This document shows, piece after piece, positions 16,306-24,397 of a DNA stretch of 25,976 bases. Position 1 is the stretch's first letter. Each line of letters opens with the position of its first letter. Position numbers and translations under genes: made by a program. The DNA lies in contig CAZMSM010000027.1 in the NCBI GenBank assembly GCA_964568955.1, positions 1-25,976 of the forward strand, read 5' to 3'. The notes under the pieces were generated by a model. The model saw nothing but the letters and a program-made list of their open reading frames with translations, ran no database searches and was not told the origin of the DNA. This stretch comes from UBA1447 sp964568955. GTDB lineage: Bacteria; Bacillota; Clostridia; Oscillospirales; Acutalibacteraceae.

Positions 16306-17523
16306 TTAAGTCTGCCCGCTTGTGTTACTCAATAGCCAGTCCAAAACATTTAACTGACGAATTCCGCCGTAATTAGAACCGGCACCAATTTCATCCAGCG
16401 TGAGCAAAATTTTGGGGTAATGGTCCGGAATTTTTTCAAGCGGTTCAATCTCACGTTTGAGTGTGTTTTCATCCAGTACGGATGCCGAAACCTGATAATA
16501 GGCTACCCCGTCCAAACCACTTGCCACGAAGTCAACCTCTTTTTCTGCAAGTTTGCCTATGCTTACCTTATACCCGCGGCGGATAAGCTCTAGATAAACG
16601 ATGTTTTCGAGCAGATGACCCAAATCCGATGCGGAACCGGCAACCAATATATTGCGCAGACCGGTATCGACAATATAATACTTTCCAAGCGTTTTTAAAA
16701 ATTGCTTGCCCTTAATATCGTATCTGTCCGCTTTGTAAAAAATAAAACTGTCAACCAGCGCGCGAAGGTATTTGTCCACCGTATTAACCGAAATTTTCCT
16801 ACCACTTGAATTGATGGTATCGTTGATTTTCTTTGCGGATACGGGGCTGCCGATGCTACTGCACAAAAATTTTATAATGCTTTCAAGCACAGATATATCG
16901 GTAATACCTTCACGTGTTGCTACATCCTTCACCAGTATGGTGTTATAAATACCGTCTAAATAGGTTTCAACAACAGCCTCTTCCTTGCGCAATGCCGGAA
17001 CATATGGAAATGAACCGAAAGTCATATAATCGCTGAACGCTGCTTCCATATTGCGGTTGTCGGTTTTTTCAAAGTTGAGATATTCGGAAAAGGATAGAGG
17101 AAGCATTTTAATTTCCACATATCTGCCGGAAAGCAGTGTTGCAAGCTCACCCGAAAGCATATAAGCATTGGAACCGGTGATATAGACATCCACGTTCTTT
17201 TTGATAAACAGGCTACCTATTGCTTTTTCAAAATCCTTGCACTGTTGCACCTCGTCTATAAAAACATAGGTATATTTTTCTTTACACAACCGAGTTTTGA
17301 CATGCTCGTGAAGAACCTTATAATCAAGCAAATATTCATTATCGACATCCTCAAGATTAACGCACACAATCTGCTCGTCGCTTACGCCTGTTTTTTTAAG
17401 GTAGTCCATGTAGAGCAGGAACAGCGTCGACTTACCACACCGTCTGACACCGGTGACAACTTTAATAAGCTGTTTTTCCCGCCACTGGATCAATTCGTCT
17501 AAATATTCCTTCCTCTGTATCAT
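16306..17523 (-). CDS. AAA-family ATPase with DUF4143 C-terminal domain
   Basis: A 405-residue protein of the widespread AAA_14 plus DUF4143 group, whose cellular role is unclear. Walker A is G-V-R-R-C-G-K-S-T (25-33), Walker B is Y-V-F-I-D-E (86-91), a T-G-S-N sensor lies near 116, and the C-terminal half holds the DUF4143 pattern (L-L-E-N-I-V-Y-L-E-L-I-R-R-G, then E-V-D-F-V-A). That last E-V-D-F segment resembles a PD-(D/E)XK-like core, which suggests nucleic-acid or nuclease-like ancestry for the domain. ATG at 17523 follows AGAGGTG at 6 bases. It is a single gene with a strong promoter and an unusual repeat array upstream. Confidence 0.9.
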   Translation of the reverse strand: MIQRKEYLDELIQWREKQLIKVVTGVRRCGKSTLFLLYMDYLKKTGVSDEQIVCVNLEDVDNEYLLDYKVLHEHVKTRLCKEKYTYVFIDEVQQCKDFEKAIGSLFIKKNVDVYITGSNAYMLSGELATLLSGRYVEIKMLPLSFSEYLNFEKTDNRNMEAAFSDYMTFGSFPYVPALRKEEAVVETYLDGIYNTILVKDVATREGITDISVLESIIKFLCSSIGSPVSAKKINDTINSSGRKISVNTVDKYLRALVDSFIFYKADRYDIKGKQFLKTLGKYYIVDTGLRNILVAGSASDLGHLLENIVYLELIRRGYKVSIGKLAEKEVDFVASGLDGVAYYQVSASVLDENTLKREIEPLEKIPDHYPKILLTLDEIGAGSNYGGIRQLNVLDWLLSNTSGQT

Positions 17524-17544
17524 AAGCTACACCTCTTTTTTCAC

Positions 17545-17573
17545 ACTATAGCACATTTCCCATTATAAGTCAA
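17545..17573 (-). promoter_or_regulatory. Promoter of the DUF4143 ATPase gene
   Basis: Minus-strand TTGACT (17568-17573), 17-base spacer, TATAGT (17545-17550) with TG one base before it (extended -10). Predicted start near 17538. The -35 directly abuts the first copy of the tandem repeat. Confidence 0.8.
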
Positions 17574-17680
17574 AGTTTTTTCTCTGGGCAGAAATAAGTT
17601 TGTTTTTTACGAAGTTTTTTCTCTGAACAGAAATAAGTTTGGTTTTCTATAAAGTTTTTTCTGTACATCAAGAAACTTTT
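17572..17680. repeat. Tandem repeat, 39-40 bp period, 2.7 copies
   Basis: Units begin at 17573, 17612 and 17652 with AAGTTTTTTCT. The first two continue CTG-NN-CAG-AAATAAGTTTG with only a few changes; the third diverges after CTG and ends in an inverted copy, so that AAAGTTTTTT (17651-17660) can pair with AAGAAACTTT (17670-17679). Each unit carries a small TCTG-NN-CAGA dyad. The array fills about half the 209-base gap between glutamine synthetase and the ATPase and ends at the ATPase -35. No gene is supported in it. Possible roles are an operator array or a slippage-derived repeat. Confidence 0.85.
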
Positions 17681-17732
17681 AAACTGCTCGGAGTCAAAGC
17701 CCTTGCACTATTGAGGTCTTTGATTTCGATAA

Positions 17733-19070
17733 TCAGTATTTATACATATAATTTTCAAGCTCCCATTGGCTAATACTCGAACGATAGGCATTTAATTCCC
17801 TTTTCTTGGAATAAAGATATTGATTAAACACATGGTCGCCGAAACACTGTTTCATGAAGGTGTCGTTCTCATACAATTCGATTGCTTCTTCCAAGGAGCT
17901 CGGGAGCGTTTCGATTTTAACCTGATCGCTTTGCCTTCTTCCGGTTTTAAACACATTTATGTTGGTCGCCGGGGGTGGCGCCAAGTCCCTTTCGATTCCG
18001 TCGAGGCCTGCCATAAGGCAAGCTGCCAAACCGAGATACGGGTTGCATGCCGCGTCGGGACTGCGCAGCTCAATTCTGGTGCCCATCCCGCGGCTAGCGG
18101 GGATTCGAATAAGCGCGCTGCGATTTTTGCTTGACCAGGAAATATGCACGGGGGCTTCGTAGCCCGGAACAAGGCGTCTGTATGAATTAACCAAGGGGTT
18201 TAGGACAAGGGTCATGGCTTTGGAATGCTCCATTATTCCGGCAACAAATTTATACGCGGTTTGGCTTAAAGCATTCTTGTCCGACTCATCATAAAAAGCA
18301 TTTTTACTCCCTTTAAACAGCGACATATTCGTATGCATTCCGGACCCATTTTGACCAAATATCGGTTTTGGCATAAAAGTTGCGATAAAGCCGTGTTGTT
18401 GGGCGACACTCTTGACAACATATTTAAACGTGAGCACATTATCCGCCGTGCGAAGCGCTTGATCATATTTGAAATCAATTTCATGCTGGGACGGCGCAGC
18501 GGCATGGTGGGCACTTTCAATATCAAAGTCCATTTCTTCAAGGATGGAACAGATTTCTCTGCGGCACTCCTCCCCTTTATCAACGGGACCCATATCAAAA
18601 TATCCGCCCCTGTCACCGGTTTCGGTAGAAAGTTGACCGTTCCCATTGTCCGGGAACAAGTAAAACTCGCACTCGGCACCGACATTGAAGGAAAACCCCA
18701 AATACGCTGCTTTTTTCAGTGCCTTTTTCAGTATATAACGTGGATCACCGGGGAAGGCCATGCCGTCGGGGTCGTATACGTCACATATTACGCGAGCAAC
18801 CTTGCCTTCGCCCATGGGAGAATACCAGGGAAAAACGACAAAGCTGTCATAGTCCGGGTATAGGCACATGTCCGATTCCTCCACCCTGACAAAGCCTTCC
18901 ACATTGGACCCATCAAACGTGCATTCGTTGTCAAGTGCCCGTTCAAACTGGTTTCTGGTAACTTCAAGACTTTTCAAAGCGCCCAGAACATCCGTAAACT
19001 GCAGTCTTAAAAACTTTATGTTTTTCTCATCGGCAATTCTGAGAATATCCTCTTTTGTGTATTTCGCCAT
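17733..19070 (-). CDS. glnA: Glutamine synthetase, type I (GSI-alpha)
   Basis: Makes glutamine from glutamate, ammonia and ATP. The 445 residues match the 444-residue Bacillus enzyme along their length: M-A-K-Y-T-K-E-D-I start, L-Q-F-T-D-V-L-G, F-D-G-S-N-V-E-G-F-V-R near 60, E-C-E-F-Y-L metal ligands near 135, N-G-S-G-M-H-T-N near 240, N-S-Y-R-R-L-V-P-G-Y-E-A-P, N-R-S-A-L-I-R-I-P and the C-terminal Y-M-Y-K-Y. No adenylylation-site insertion is seen, consistent with the feedback-regulated alpha type. The frame extends nine codons further, but AAAGGAG lies 9 bases before ATG at 19070. Monocistronic, with a leader of about 88 bases. No clear terminator follows. Confidence 0.96.
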   Translation of the reverse strand: MAKYTKEDILRIADEKNIKFLRLQFTDVLGALKSLEVTRNQFERALDNECTFDGSNVEGFVRVEESDMCLYPDYDSFVVFPWYSPMGEGKVARVICDVYDPDGMAFPGDPRYILKKALKKAAYLGFSFNVGAECEFYLFPDNGNGQLSTETGDRGGYFDMGPVDKGEECRREICSILEEMDFDIESAHHAAAPSQHEIDFKYDQALRTADNVLTFKYVVKSVAQQHGFIATFMPKPIFGQNGSGMHTNMSLFKGSKNAFYDESDKNALSQTAYKFVAGIMEHSKAMTLVLNPLVNSYRRLVPGYEAPVHISWSSKNRSALIRIPASRGMGTRIELRSPDAACNPYLGLAACLMAGLDGIERDLAPPPATNINVFKTGRRQSDQVKIETLPSSLEEAIELYENDTFMKQCFGDHVFNQYLYSKKRELNAYRSSISQWELENYMYKY

Positions 19071-19164
19071 TGCAGCCATCTCCTTTCCTGTATCCAAAAA
19101 CTATTCGGGCCGTTTGCTCCAAAACAAACCATTCATTTGATTGCACGCAGTGTTTACCATCATT

Positions 19165-19192
19165 AGTATATCACAGCACTATCTCTTGTCAA
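19165..19192 (-). promoter_or_regulatory. Consensus promoter of glutamine synthetase
   Basis: Minus-strand TTGACA (19187-19192), 16-base spacer, TATACT (19165-19170) with an upstream TG (extended -10). Start near 19158, leaving an 88-base leader. I do not see a glutamine riboswitch or a GlnR/TnrA box in it. Confidence 0.82.
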
Positions 19193-19218
19193 TTAAAAGC
19201 AAGAGGAGGCTGTAAGAG

Positions 19219-19249
19219 AAAAAAACCCCACGGCAAGAATATGCCTTGG
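19219..19249 (-). terminator. Second terminator downstream of the YfbR-like gene
   Basis: Minus-strand hairpin CCAAGGCA-TATTCT-TGCCGTGG (one mismatch) followed by GG and a run of seven T (19219-19225). It lies about 70 bases beyond the first terminator. Confidence 0.65.
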
Positions 19250-19278
19250 AGCAAAACAGACAATAAATATTTTATATC

Positions 19279-19319
19279 AAAAACCTCAAACACAGCAAAA
19301 AGCTGCGTTTCCATTGAGG
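19279..19319 (-). terminator. Terminator after the YfbR-like gene
   Basis: Minus-strand CCTCAA and TTGAGG enclose an inner stem AACGCAGC-TTTTT-GCTGTGTT; five T follow. It starts immediately after the stop at 19321. Together with the next hairpin it insulates the glutamine synthetase promoter. Confidence 0.7.
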
Positions 19320-19320
19320 T

Positions 19321-19908
19321 CTACTCCTTAATTTCATCCAGGGTGAGTGAAAAACTCGGCAAAAATTCTTCCAGGAAACATTCCGCTTCAGGCAGCATCA
19401 ATTCGGTTATAGCTTTCCTGATAGAAACTGCGGCGATATCAAACTCCGAATTCCCTGCTTTCTTTTCATCCATACATTTTATCAACGCGCAAATTTTATC
19501 GGCGGCTTTTACATACGTCCAAAGGGCTAAGTCTTCTTCAACCGGGAAGAAAAACGCCTCATAATCGCCCCTGATATCGTCGGGAAGCATATCTAATAGT
19601 GTTTGGCATGCATTGTCCTCAACAGACTGGTATGCCCTTCTTAGTTTTTCGCTGTGATATTTGACCGGCGTTGGCATATCGCCCGTCAAGCTCTCCGGCA
19701 TATCGTGGTAAAGCCCCAGAATAGCGGCGCGTTCGGCGTTGAGCGAACCGCCAAAACGGCGATTATGCAACACCACCAGTGCATGCGCGACGCTCGCGAC
19801 CTCCATGCTGTGTTGACTGAGGTTTTCGCTGTGCGAATTGCGCATGAGAGACCAGCGGTTGATATATTTCATTCTGGACATCATTGCGAAAAAGTGATTT
19901 TTTTTCAA
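19321..19908 (-). CDS. YfbR-like HD-domain 5'-deoxynucleotidase
   Basis: E. coli YfbR removes phosphate from deoxynucleoside 5'-monophosphates and helps balance the dNTP pool. The 195-residue protein follows it closely: H-F-F-A at 5-8, R18-W19, H33, H68-D69, Glu72, Asp77 and Asp137 all sit at the positions known from the E. coli enzyme, with G-D-x-P-T-P-V-K-Y at 76-84. Expected to be cytoplasmic and metal dependent. Start is TTG at 19908 with GGAGG 7 bases upstream. It begins 32 bases after the MgtC-like stop and ends in tandem terminators, so the two genes probably form one transcript. Confidence 0.93.
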   Translation of the reverse strand: MKKNHFFAMMSRMKYINRWSLMRNSHSENLSQHSMEVASVAHALVVLHNRRFGGSLNAERAAILGLYHDMPESLTGDMPTPVKYHSEKLRRAYQSVEDNACQTLLDMLPDDIRGDYEAFFFPVEEDLALWTYVKAADKICALIKCMDEKKAGNSEFDIAAVSIRKAITELMLPEAECFLEEFLPSFSLTLDEIKE

Positions 19909-19940
19909 ATCAGTGCCTCCGGCGTATCTAAAGAGTTTTG

Positions 19941-20666
19941 CTATTCAACATAAATTTCGACTACTTCGTCAAGGGCAAGAATATCCTCTGTAATACTCCT
20001 GAATAATCTGTCGTTTTCAGCGAGGATAAAAGCCTTCAAAACAACTTCGTCTTTCCCCTTACTAAGCACACTTTCGTTTTTCTCCGGGTACTCAATCTCC
20101 ATTTTTTGCAGTGTTGCTCCACATTCTTGAACAATCTGATTTATTTTTTGGGACGCAGCGTCAAGTTCATTGGCGATGATATTCACGGTATTGCCTTTGT
20201 TGCTCCTAATCATAATCCTTTTAAGAAAGTTCAAGGTAATATAAATAAAGATGGTTGCTATAAGTGCCCCCTCATAGTAGCCAATGCCTACAGCAAGACC
20301 TATGCAAGATACGGCCCATAAGCTGGCAGCTGTGGTAAGCCCTTTAACACTGAAGCCTTCACGCAAAATGGTGCCTGCACCCAAAAAGCCGATACCGCTG
20401 ATAACCTGTGCGCCCAGGCGCGCAGGGTCCATATTGGTAAGCCCTTGATACTCTGTAAAGATGTAGCTTGAGGTCAGCATGACTAGCGTCGCACCAACAG
20501 CTACGAGTATATGTGTTCGGAACCCGGCCGGTCTGTGCGAGTGTTCCCGTTCAAAACCGATGATCCCACCAAAAACACCTGCAAGCGTAAGCCTGAGCAA
20601 GGCTTCAAACGAATACCGAAAGCTCTCACTTTCAACGACTGATTTTATAAGTTCCCGAAAAATCAT
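19941..20666 (-). CDS. MgtC/SapB family membrane protein
   Basis: A 241-residue protein with four to five N-terminal membrane segments and a C-terminal soluble domain of about 80 residues that looks ACT-like. Signatures are G-G-I-I-G-F-E-R-E-x5-A-G-F-R-T-H near 35-50, R-L-G-A-Q-V-I-S-G-I-G-F-L-G-A-G-T-I, and V-K-G-L-T-T-A-A-S-L-W. MgtC proteins are linked to growth at low magnesium and to control of the F-type ATPase; transport itself is not established. ATG at 20666 follows AAGGA. It has its own promoter and a short leader of about 50 bases, too short for an M-box magnesium riboswitch. Confidence 0.93.
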   Translation of the reverse strand: MIFRELIKSVVESESFRYSFEALLRLTLAGVFGGIIGFEREHSHRPAGFRTHILVAVGATLVMLTSSYIFTEYQGLTNMDPARLGAQVISGIGFLGAGTILREGFSVKGLTTAASLWAVSCIGLAVGIGYYEGALIATIFIYITLNFLKRIMIRSNKGNTVNIIANELDAASQKINQIVQECGATLQKMEIEYPEKNESVLSKGKDEVVLKAFILAENDRLFRSITEDILALDEVVEIYVE

Positions 20667-20722
20667 ATTATTCCATCCTTTTCGACCTTATCATTTAAGC
20701 TTTTCATTTTTGATTATTCGAA

Positions 20723-20751
20723 ATTGTAACACAAAAGTCGAGAATGTGCAA
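20723..20751 (-). promoter_or_regulatory. Promoter of the MgtC-YfbR unit
   Basis: Minus-strand TTGCAC (20746-20751), 17-base spacer, TACAAT (20723-20728). An inverted repeat TGTGC-6-GCACA at 20745-20760 overlaps the -35 and could be an operator or a weak terminator for the genes upstream. Confidence 0.7.
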
Positions 20752-20788
20752 TGCCGCACAAGCAGAATATCCTCCGGAGCTTTGTCTA

Positions 20789-21448
20789 TCACACCATTTT
20801 TTTCTTATACATGACGTGGGCACCCACCAAGGAAACCACTACGGTGAAAAATATCAACGTTCCGGCCTGAAACTCCGGGGCGAACAAAAGGACAATAATG
20901 CCCACAGCGACAGGCAGAAAGAAAATCTTTCGATGCTTTGCAAAATAACCGGCACCAAGCGCCCCGAAAAGGGCCGGTATCACCTGCTGAAATGCCGGCG
21001 CAAAAGGTGAACCCTCAGCGGTCATCATCGGCAACACCGGTGAAAACACAAGTACGCCTACAGCAATAATCACCGTTGTGGTGATGGCAGAGGCCGCTAT
21101 GGCTATGGTTGAAATAACCTCGCCTTCTTCGGTATTGGGCCGTACCCCGGCGTTTTGCATGGCATTTAAACCGCAGGGCAACTTTAGGTTACTGATATTG
21201 CCCGTAACAAAACTAAGGTAAGTCCCGCCTGCGCCAAGCATGGGCGCATAGGTTATCACTTCAATAACAGCGACCGTCCAAAACAAGGGTATTATTTTCA
21301 GCAAACCGTTAAAAACCGTCGTTGCCGGGGGCCATACATCTAAATGAAGGCACATAGCCAAGGGAATCGAGAGCATAAACGCCAACGAGGTCAAGGACGA
21401 AATTTTGCCCCATCGGTGAACTCGGTCAAAATAGGTTTTCTCCACCAT
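20789..21448 (-). CDS. Membrane protein, partner of the DUF5058 protein
   Basis: A 219-residue protein with about five to six hydrophobic segments, including V-I-E-V-I-T-Y-A-P-M-L-G-A-G-G-T-Y near 70 and a long C-terminal hydrophobic block. I know similar proteins as the regular neighbour of DUF5058 proteins in Clostridia; some are labelled as small-conductance channel proteins without evidence I could defend. ATG at 21448 overlaps the DUF5058 stop as TAATG, which with GGAGG five bases upstream settles the start over an in-frame ATG at 21460. Tight coupling suggests a two-subunit membrane transporter or channel. Substrate unknown. Confidence 0.82.
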   Translation of the reverse strand: MVEKTYFDRVHRWGKISSLTSLAFMLSIPLAMCLHLDVWPPATTVFNGLLKIIPLFWTVAVIEVITYAPMLGAGGTYLSFVTGNISNLKLPCGLNAMQNAGVRPNTEEGEVISTIAIAASAITTTVIIAVGVLVFSPVLPMMTAEGSPFAPAFQQVIPALFGALGAGYFAKHRKIFFLPVAVGIIVLLFAPEFQAGTLIFFTVVVSLVGAHVMYKKKMV

Positions 21449-22218
21449 TAACCCCTCCATTCCAGTGTAACAAGGCTTTGCGGCACAATTTGTGCAAGCA
21501 ACATCGCAACACCCATTGCCAAGAGCATACTCAGTGGCATAGCAAAAGGCTCAAGCCATTTTGCACGCGGCATCTTGCTTAAACGCTGTAATAAAAGCAT
21601 AAAAAACATAGACGAAACAAGTGTGCATACAGACAAAAATCCCGCGCCGTCCCCCACAATGTTTTTATCGCCCGCACCGGCAATCGATCGCGCAATAAAA
21701 GCGGCAATCAGTCCGATAAATGCCGCTGCGGCCATCAAGTCAGCCCATTTTGCGTTGGTATTTGCCGTTTTACCGATTTTGGTTTGGATTTTTTTCAAAA
21801 ATAAAGGCAATAATATTAAAGGCATCACACTGCCGATAGTCATCACCCATGCGGCGGCGGCGAAAATCGTCTTATCTTTGACTTCAAGGTTAAGTCCACC
21901 GAGTATGCCAAAGGATTCCAACGTACTGTGTGCAGCTGTCACTTCGTACCCGATGTTGCCAATCATGGAAAGTCGTATCCACGGCAGCACCAAACCCAAA
22001 GCGCCGGCGATCGTGATAACTGTTGCCAAAATGGCCAAAGCCGGTGCTATTGTAAAGAGGATACTTGATGCTACCGTGTTTTTCAGCGTTGCCGATGATA
22101 AGCCGAGTTTTTTACCGTGATTCCATGCTTTTCTCATAAAAAAAAGAGATTGCGCCAGAACAAACACAACAACCAAACCACCAAGCAGGTACATAAATCC
22201 GCTTTCTTTAAAATCCAT
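21448..22218 (-). CDS. DUF5058 family membrane protein
   Basis: A 256-residue integral membrane protein with about six to seven segments. The family pattern is visible in F-F-M-R-K-A-W-N-H-G-K-K-L-G near 27, S-S-I-L-F-T-I-A-P-A-L-A-I-L-A near 50, L-P-W-I-R-L-S-M-I-G-N-I-G-Y-E near 77 and T-I-G-S-V-M-P-L-I-L-L-P-L-F-L-K-K-I near 126. Function is not known to me; the charged and Gly-rich conserved loops suggest transport rather than structure. ATG at 22218 has AAGGAG just upstream. It follows the SGNH gene by 37 bases and overlaps its partner by one base. Confidence 0.85.
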   Translation of the reverse strand: MDFKESGFMYLLGGLVVVFVLAQSLFFMRKAWNHGKKLGLSSATLKNTVASSILFTIAPALAILATVITIAGALGLVLPWIRLSMIGNIGYEVTAAHSTLESFGILGGLNLEVKDKTIFAAAAWVMTIGSVMPLILLPLFLKKIQTKIGKTANTNAKWADLMAAAAFIGLIAAFIARSIAGAGDKNIVGDGAGFLSVCTLVSSMFFMLLLQRLSKMPRAKWLEPFAMPLSMLLAMGVAMLLAQIVPQSLVTLEWRG

Positions 22219-22255
22219 CCAATTCTCCTTTTTGAAATCATATTTTAAATAGTCC

Positions 22256-22873
22256 TCATTTCCAAACCGCCAACCACTCTTTTGCTAAGAGCACATGACC
22301 TGCTTGAGTCGGGTGTACGCCGTCCTGTGCATAAAACGCCGGTGTTTGTTCTTTTGCAGCCTCTGCGAAAATTTTATCCAAATCCAAAAATCTTGTGTTA
22401 TATTCCTTCGCCAGAGCGGCAACGGCATCCTGTTTAAAACACAAGTCTTCTCTCATAGCCGTAATATGCTCGTTGACATCCAGTAAAAAGGGATTTAACA
22501 AAAGGATTTGAGCACAAGTGTTGCTCAAAGTTTTTTCTATGATTGCCTTTAATCGAGCCTTAAACACATCGGGGGCTGTTGGGTCGTTGCGGTCATACCT
22601 GCGCCAGGTATCATTCACACCGATAAGAATACTGACATAATCGGGTTTCAACATCAGGCAATCCTCGTCCCACCTGCCAAGCAGGTCCACTGCCCTGTTA
22701 CCGCTTATACCGCGGTTGAAAATTTTGACTTCTAAGTCGGGGTAACTGCTATCAAGCAAGTTGCGCACATGAAACGCATAGCCGTTGCCAAGGAGTCCGT
22801 CCGACGTTCTGCTTCTGCCGGCATCCGTAATACTGTCCCCTTGGAAAAGAATTGTAGATTTATCTTTTAACAT
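22256..22873 (-). CDS. SGNH/GDSL-type esterase or lipase
   Basis: Catalytic blocks of the SGNH superfamily are all present in 205 residues: block I G-D-S-I-T with Ser14, block II N-R-G-I-S-G-N with Gly55, block III G-V-N-D-T with Asn87, block V D184-G-V-H187-P-T. No signal peptide, so it should act in the cytoplasm on acyl or acetyl esters, for instance sugar acetates. The ATG at 22873 has AGGAG 8 bases before it; GTG at 22879 is too close to that SD. It sits 33 bases after the DUF1846 stop in a four-gene minus-strand run. Confidence 0.92.
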   Translation of the reverse strand: MLKDKSTILFQGDSITDAGRSRTSDGLLGNGYAFHVRNLLDSSYPDLEVKIFNRGISGNRAVDLLGRWDEDCLMLKPDYVSILIGVNDTWRRYDRNDPTAPDVFKARLKAIIEKTLSNTCAQILLLNPFLLDVNEHITAMREDLCFKQDAVAALAKEYNTRFLDLDKIFAEAAKEQTPAFYAQDGVHPTQAGHVLLAKEWLAVWK

Positions 22874-22906
22874 AGTCACGTCTCCTATTTGTAAAAATTA
22901 CTTATC

Positions 22907-24397
22907 TTAACCGTGATAGAATTTTTTCGTTTGATATTTCGGCTCGCATGTTAAATTGATGCCGAGCTTTCTATATGTATCCTGGTCTGCCTGCGACAAC
23001 ATAACCGTTGAGTGCGCCTCACATTCGCGCAAATCAGCCAAACATTTGAGCCCTTTCATAGCTGCTTTATTGCCTGCCGCGCTAATGGAAAGGGCAATCA
23101 AAACCTCATCGGAATGAAGCCTCGGGTTACGATTTTTCAACATTTCGGTTTTGAGCTTTTGAATGGGTTCGATAACCGAAGGGGCAATAAGATGTGTTGC
23201 TTTTTCAATCCCCCCGAGGGTCTTGACCGCATTCAAAAGTGCGGCGGCAGACGAGCCGAGCAGAGTGGATGTTTTACCGGTTATCACCCGACCATCTTGC
23301 AATTCAATGGCAACCGCAGGTTCTCCGCCCGTTTGTAAAGAGCGCTCCAATGCCTGTGCCACCACCGGGCGGTCATCCGTACAGACACCCGCTTGTTTCA
23401 TGACAATTGAAATTTTTTCAACAACCCCATCGGTGCAACGACCGTTGCGGCGGTCACAGAGAATCGAAAAATACCTGCGGATAATTTCATCTTTTGAGGC
23501 TTTTCGAATGACATCGTCGTGCGTTATACAAAAGCCCACCATATTGACACCCATATCCGTAGGTGATTTATAGGGGCTTTGCCCACCAATGTGTTCAAAA
23601 ATAGCGTTTACAACCGGGAAAACCTCAACATCGCGGTTATAGTTAACCGTTGTAATTCCATAAGCGTCCAAGTGGTAGGGATCAATCATATTGACATCCT
23701 GAAGGTCTGCGGTTGCTGCTTCATAAGCTAGGTTCACGGGGTGTTTAAGCGGTAGGTTCCAAATAGGAAAAGTTTCAAATTTGGCATACCCGGCGGAGAT
23801 TCCTCTGCTATATTCATGATAAAGCTGTGAAAGGCAGGTTGCCATTTTGCCGCTGCCGGGTCCCGGTGCGGTGACAACCACCAGCGGCCGCGATGTTTCA
23901 ATATATTCATTTTTGCCAAAACCTTCCTCACTGACTGCGTGCCTAACATTCAGCGGATAGCCATCTATCAAACGGTGCAAAAAAACACGCATGCCCAGCT
24001 CTTCGAGTTTTTCTTTGAACAAAACAGCTGCAGGTTGACCGTTAAACTGTGCGATAACGACGCTCCCTACGTATAACCCGATTGCCCTGAACGCATCCGT
24101 AAGCCTGAGCACGTCGCTGTCGTAGGTGATGCCCAAGTCCCCGCGAATTTTATTATTTTCGATATCCCCCGCATTAATCACGATAACAATCTCTACATCG
24201 TGCCCGATATTCTTCAGCATCTGTAGTTTGCTGTCGGGTGCGAAACCCGGTAAAACTCTGGATGCGTGAAAATCGTCAAACAACTTACCGCCGAATTCAA
24301 GATAAAGCTTACCCCCAAAATCCGCTATTCGTTTTTTGATTTGCTCCGATTGCTTTTTGATGTATGCTTCATTGTCAAACCCGGTTTTGCGAATCAT
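22907..24397 (-). CDS. DUF1846 domain-containing protein
   Basis: A 496-residue soluble protein of a family common in Bacillota and lacking an established reaction as far as I know. Typical are G-F-D-N-E-x-Y near residue 6, K-L-Y-L-E-F-G-G-K-L-F-D-D-F-H-A-S-R-V-L at 30-49, a T-A-P-G-P-G-S-G-K-M-A-T-C-L-S-Q-L-Y block (176-192) that resembles a nucleotide-binding loop, and N-Y-N-R-D-V-E-V-F-P near 265. An in-frame ATG at 24415 exists, but AAAGGA (24407-24412) lies 9 bases before the ATG at 24397, which fits the family start. First gene of the four-gene unit, behind a leader of about 170 bases. Confidence 0.9.
   Translation of the reverse strand: MIRKTGFDNEAYIKKQSEQIKKRIADFGGKLYLEFGGKLFDDFHASRVLPGFAPDSKLQMLKNIGHDVEIVIVINAGDIENNKIRGDLGITYDSDVLRLTDAFRAIGLYVGSVVIAQFNGQPAAVLFKEKLEELGMRVFLHRLIDGYPLNVRHAVSEEGFGKNEYIETSRPLVVVTAPGPGSGKMATCLSQLYHEYSRGISAGYAKFETFPIWNLPLKHPVNLAYEAATADLQDVNMIDPYHLDAYGITTVNYNRDVEVFPVVNAIFEHIGGQSPYKSPTDMGVNMVGFCITHDDVIRKASKDEIIRRYFSILCDRRNGRCTDGVVEKISIVMKQAGVCTDDRPVVAQALERSLQTGGEPAVAIELQDGRVITGKTSTLLGSSAAALLNAVKTLGGIEKATHLIAPSVIEPIQKLKTEMLKNRNPRLHSDEVLIALSISAAGNKAAMKGLKCLADLRECEAHSTVMLSQADQDTYRKLGINLTCEPKYQTKKFYHG

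Noticed and set aside
16262..16320. tRNA-like T-arm sequence on the minus strand
   Set aside because: The would-be T-arm stem does not pair and no acceptor or anticodon arm can be drawn.
17572..17680. Possible CRISPR array
   Set aside because: The whole 40-base unit repeats with no variable spacers, and there are no cas genes.
18333..18863. 176-codon plus-strand open frame inside glutamine synthetase
   Set aside because: It mirrors the highly conserved enzyme on the other strand and has no independent support.
20745..20760. Terminator after the DUF5058 partner gene
   Set aside because: The 5-bp stem lacks a proper T tract and overlaps the MgtC promoter; an operator is at least as likely.
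21575..22120. 181-codon plus-strand open frame inside the DUF5058 gene
   Set aside because: Hydrophobic composition comes from the complement of membrane-protein codons; no start signals.
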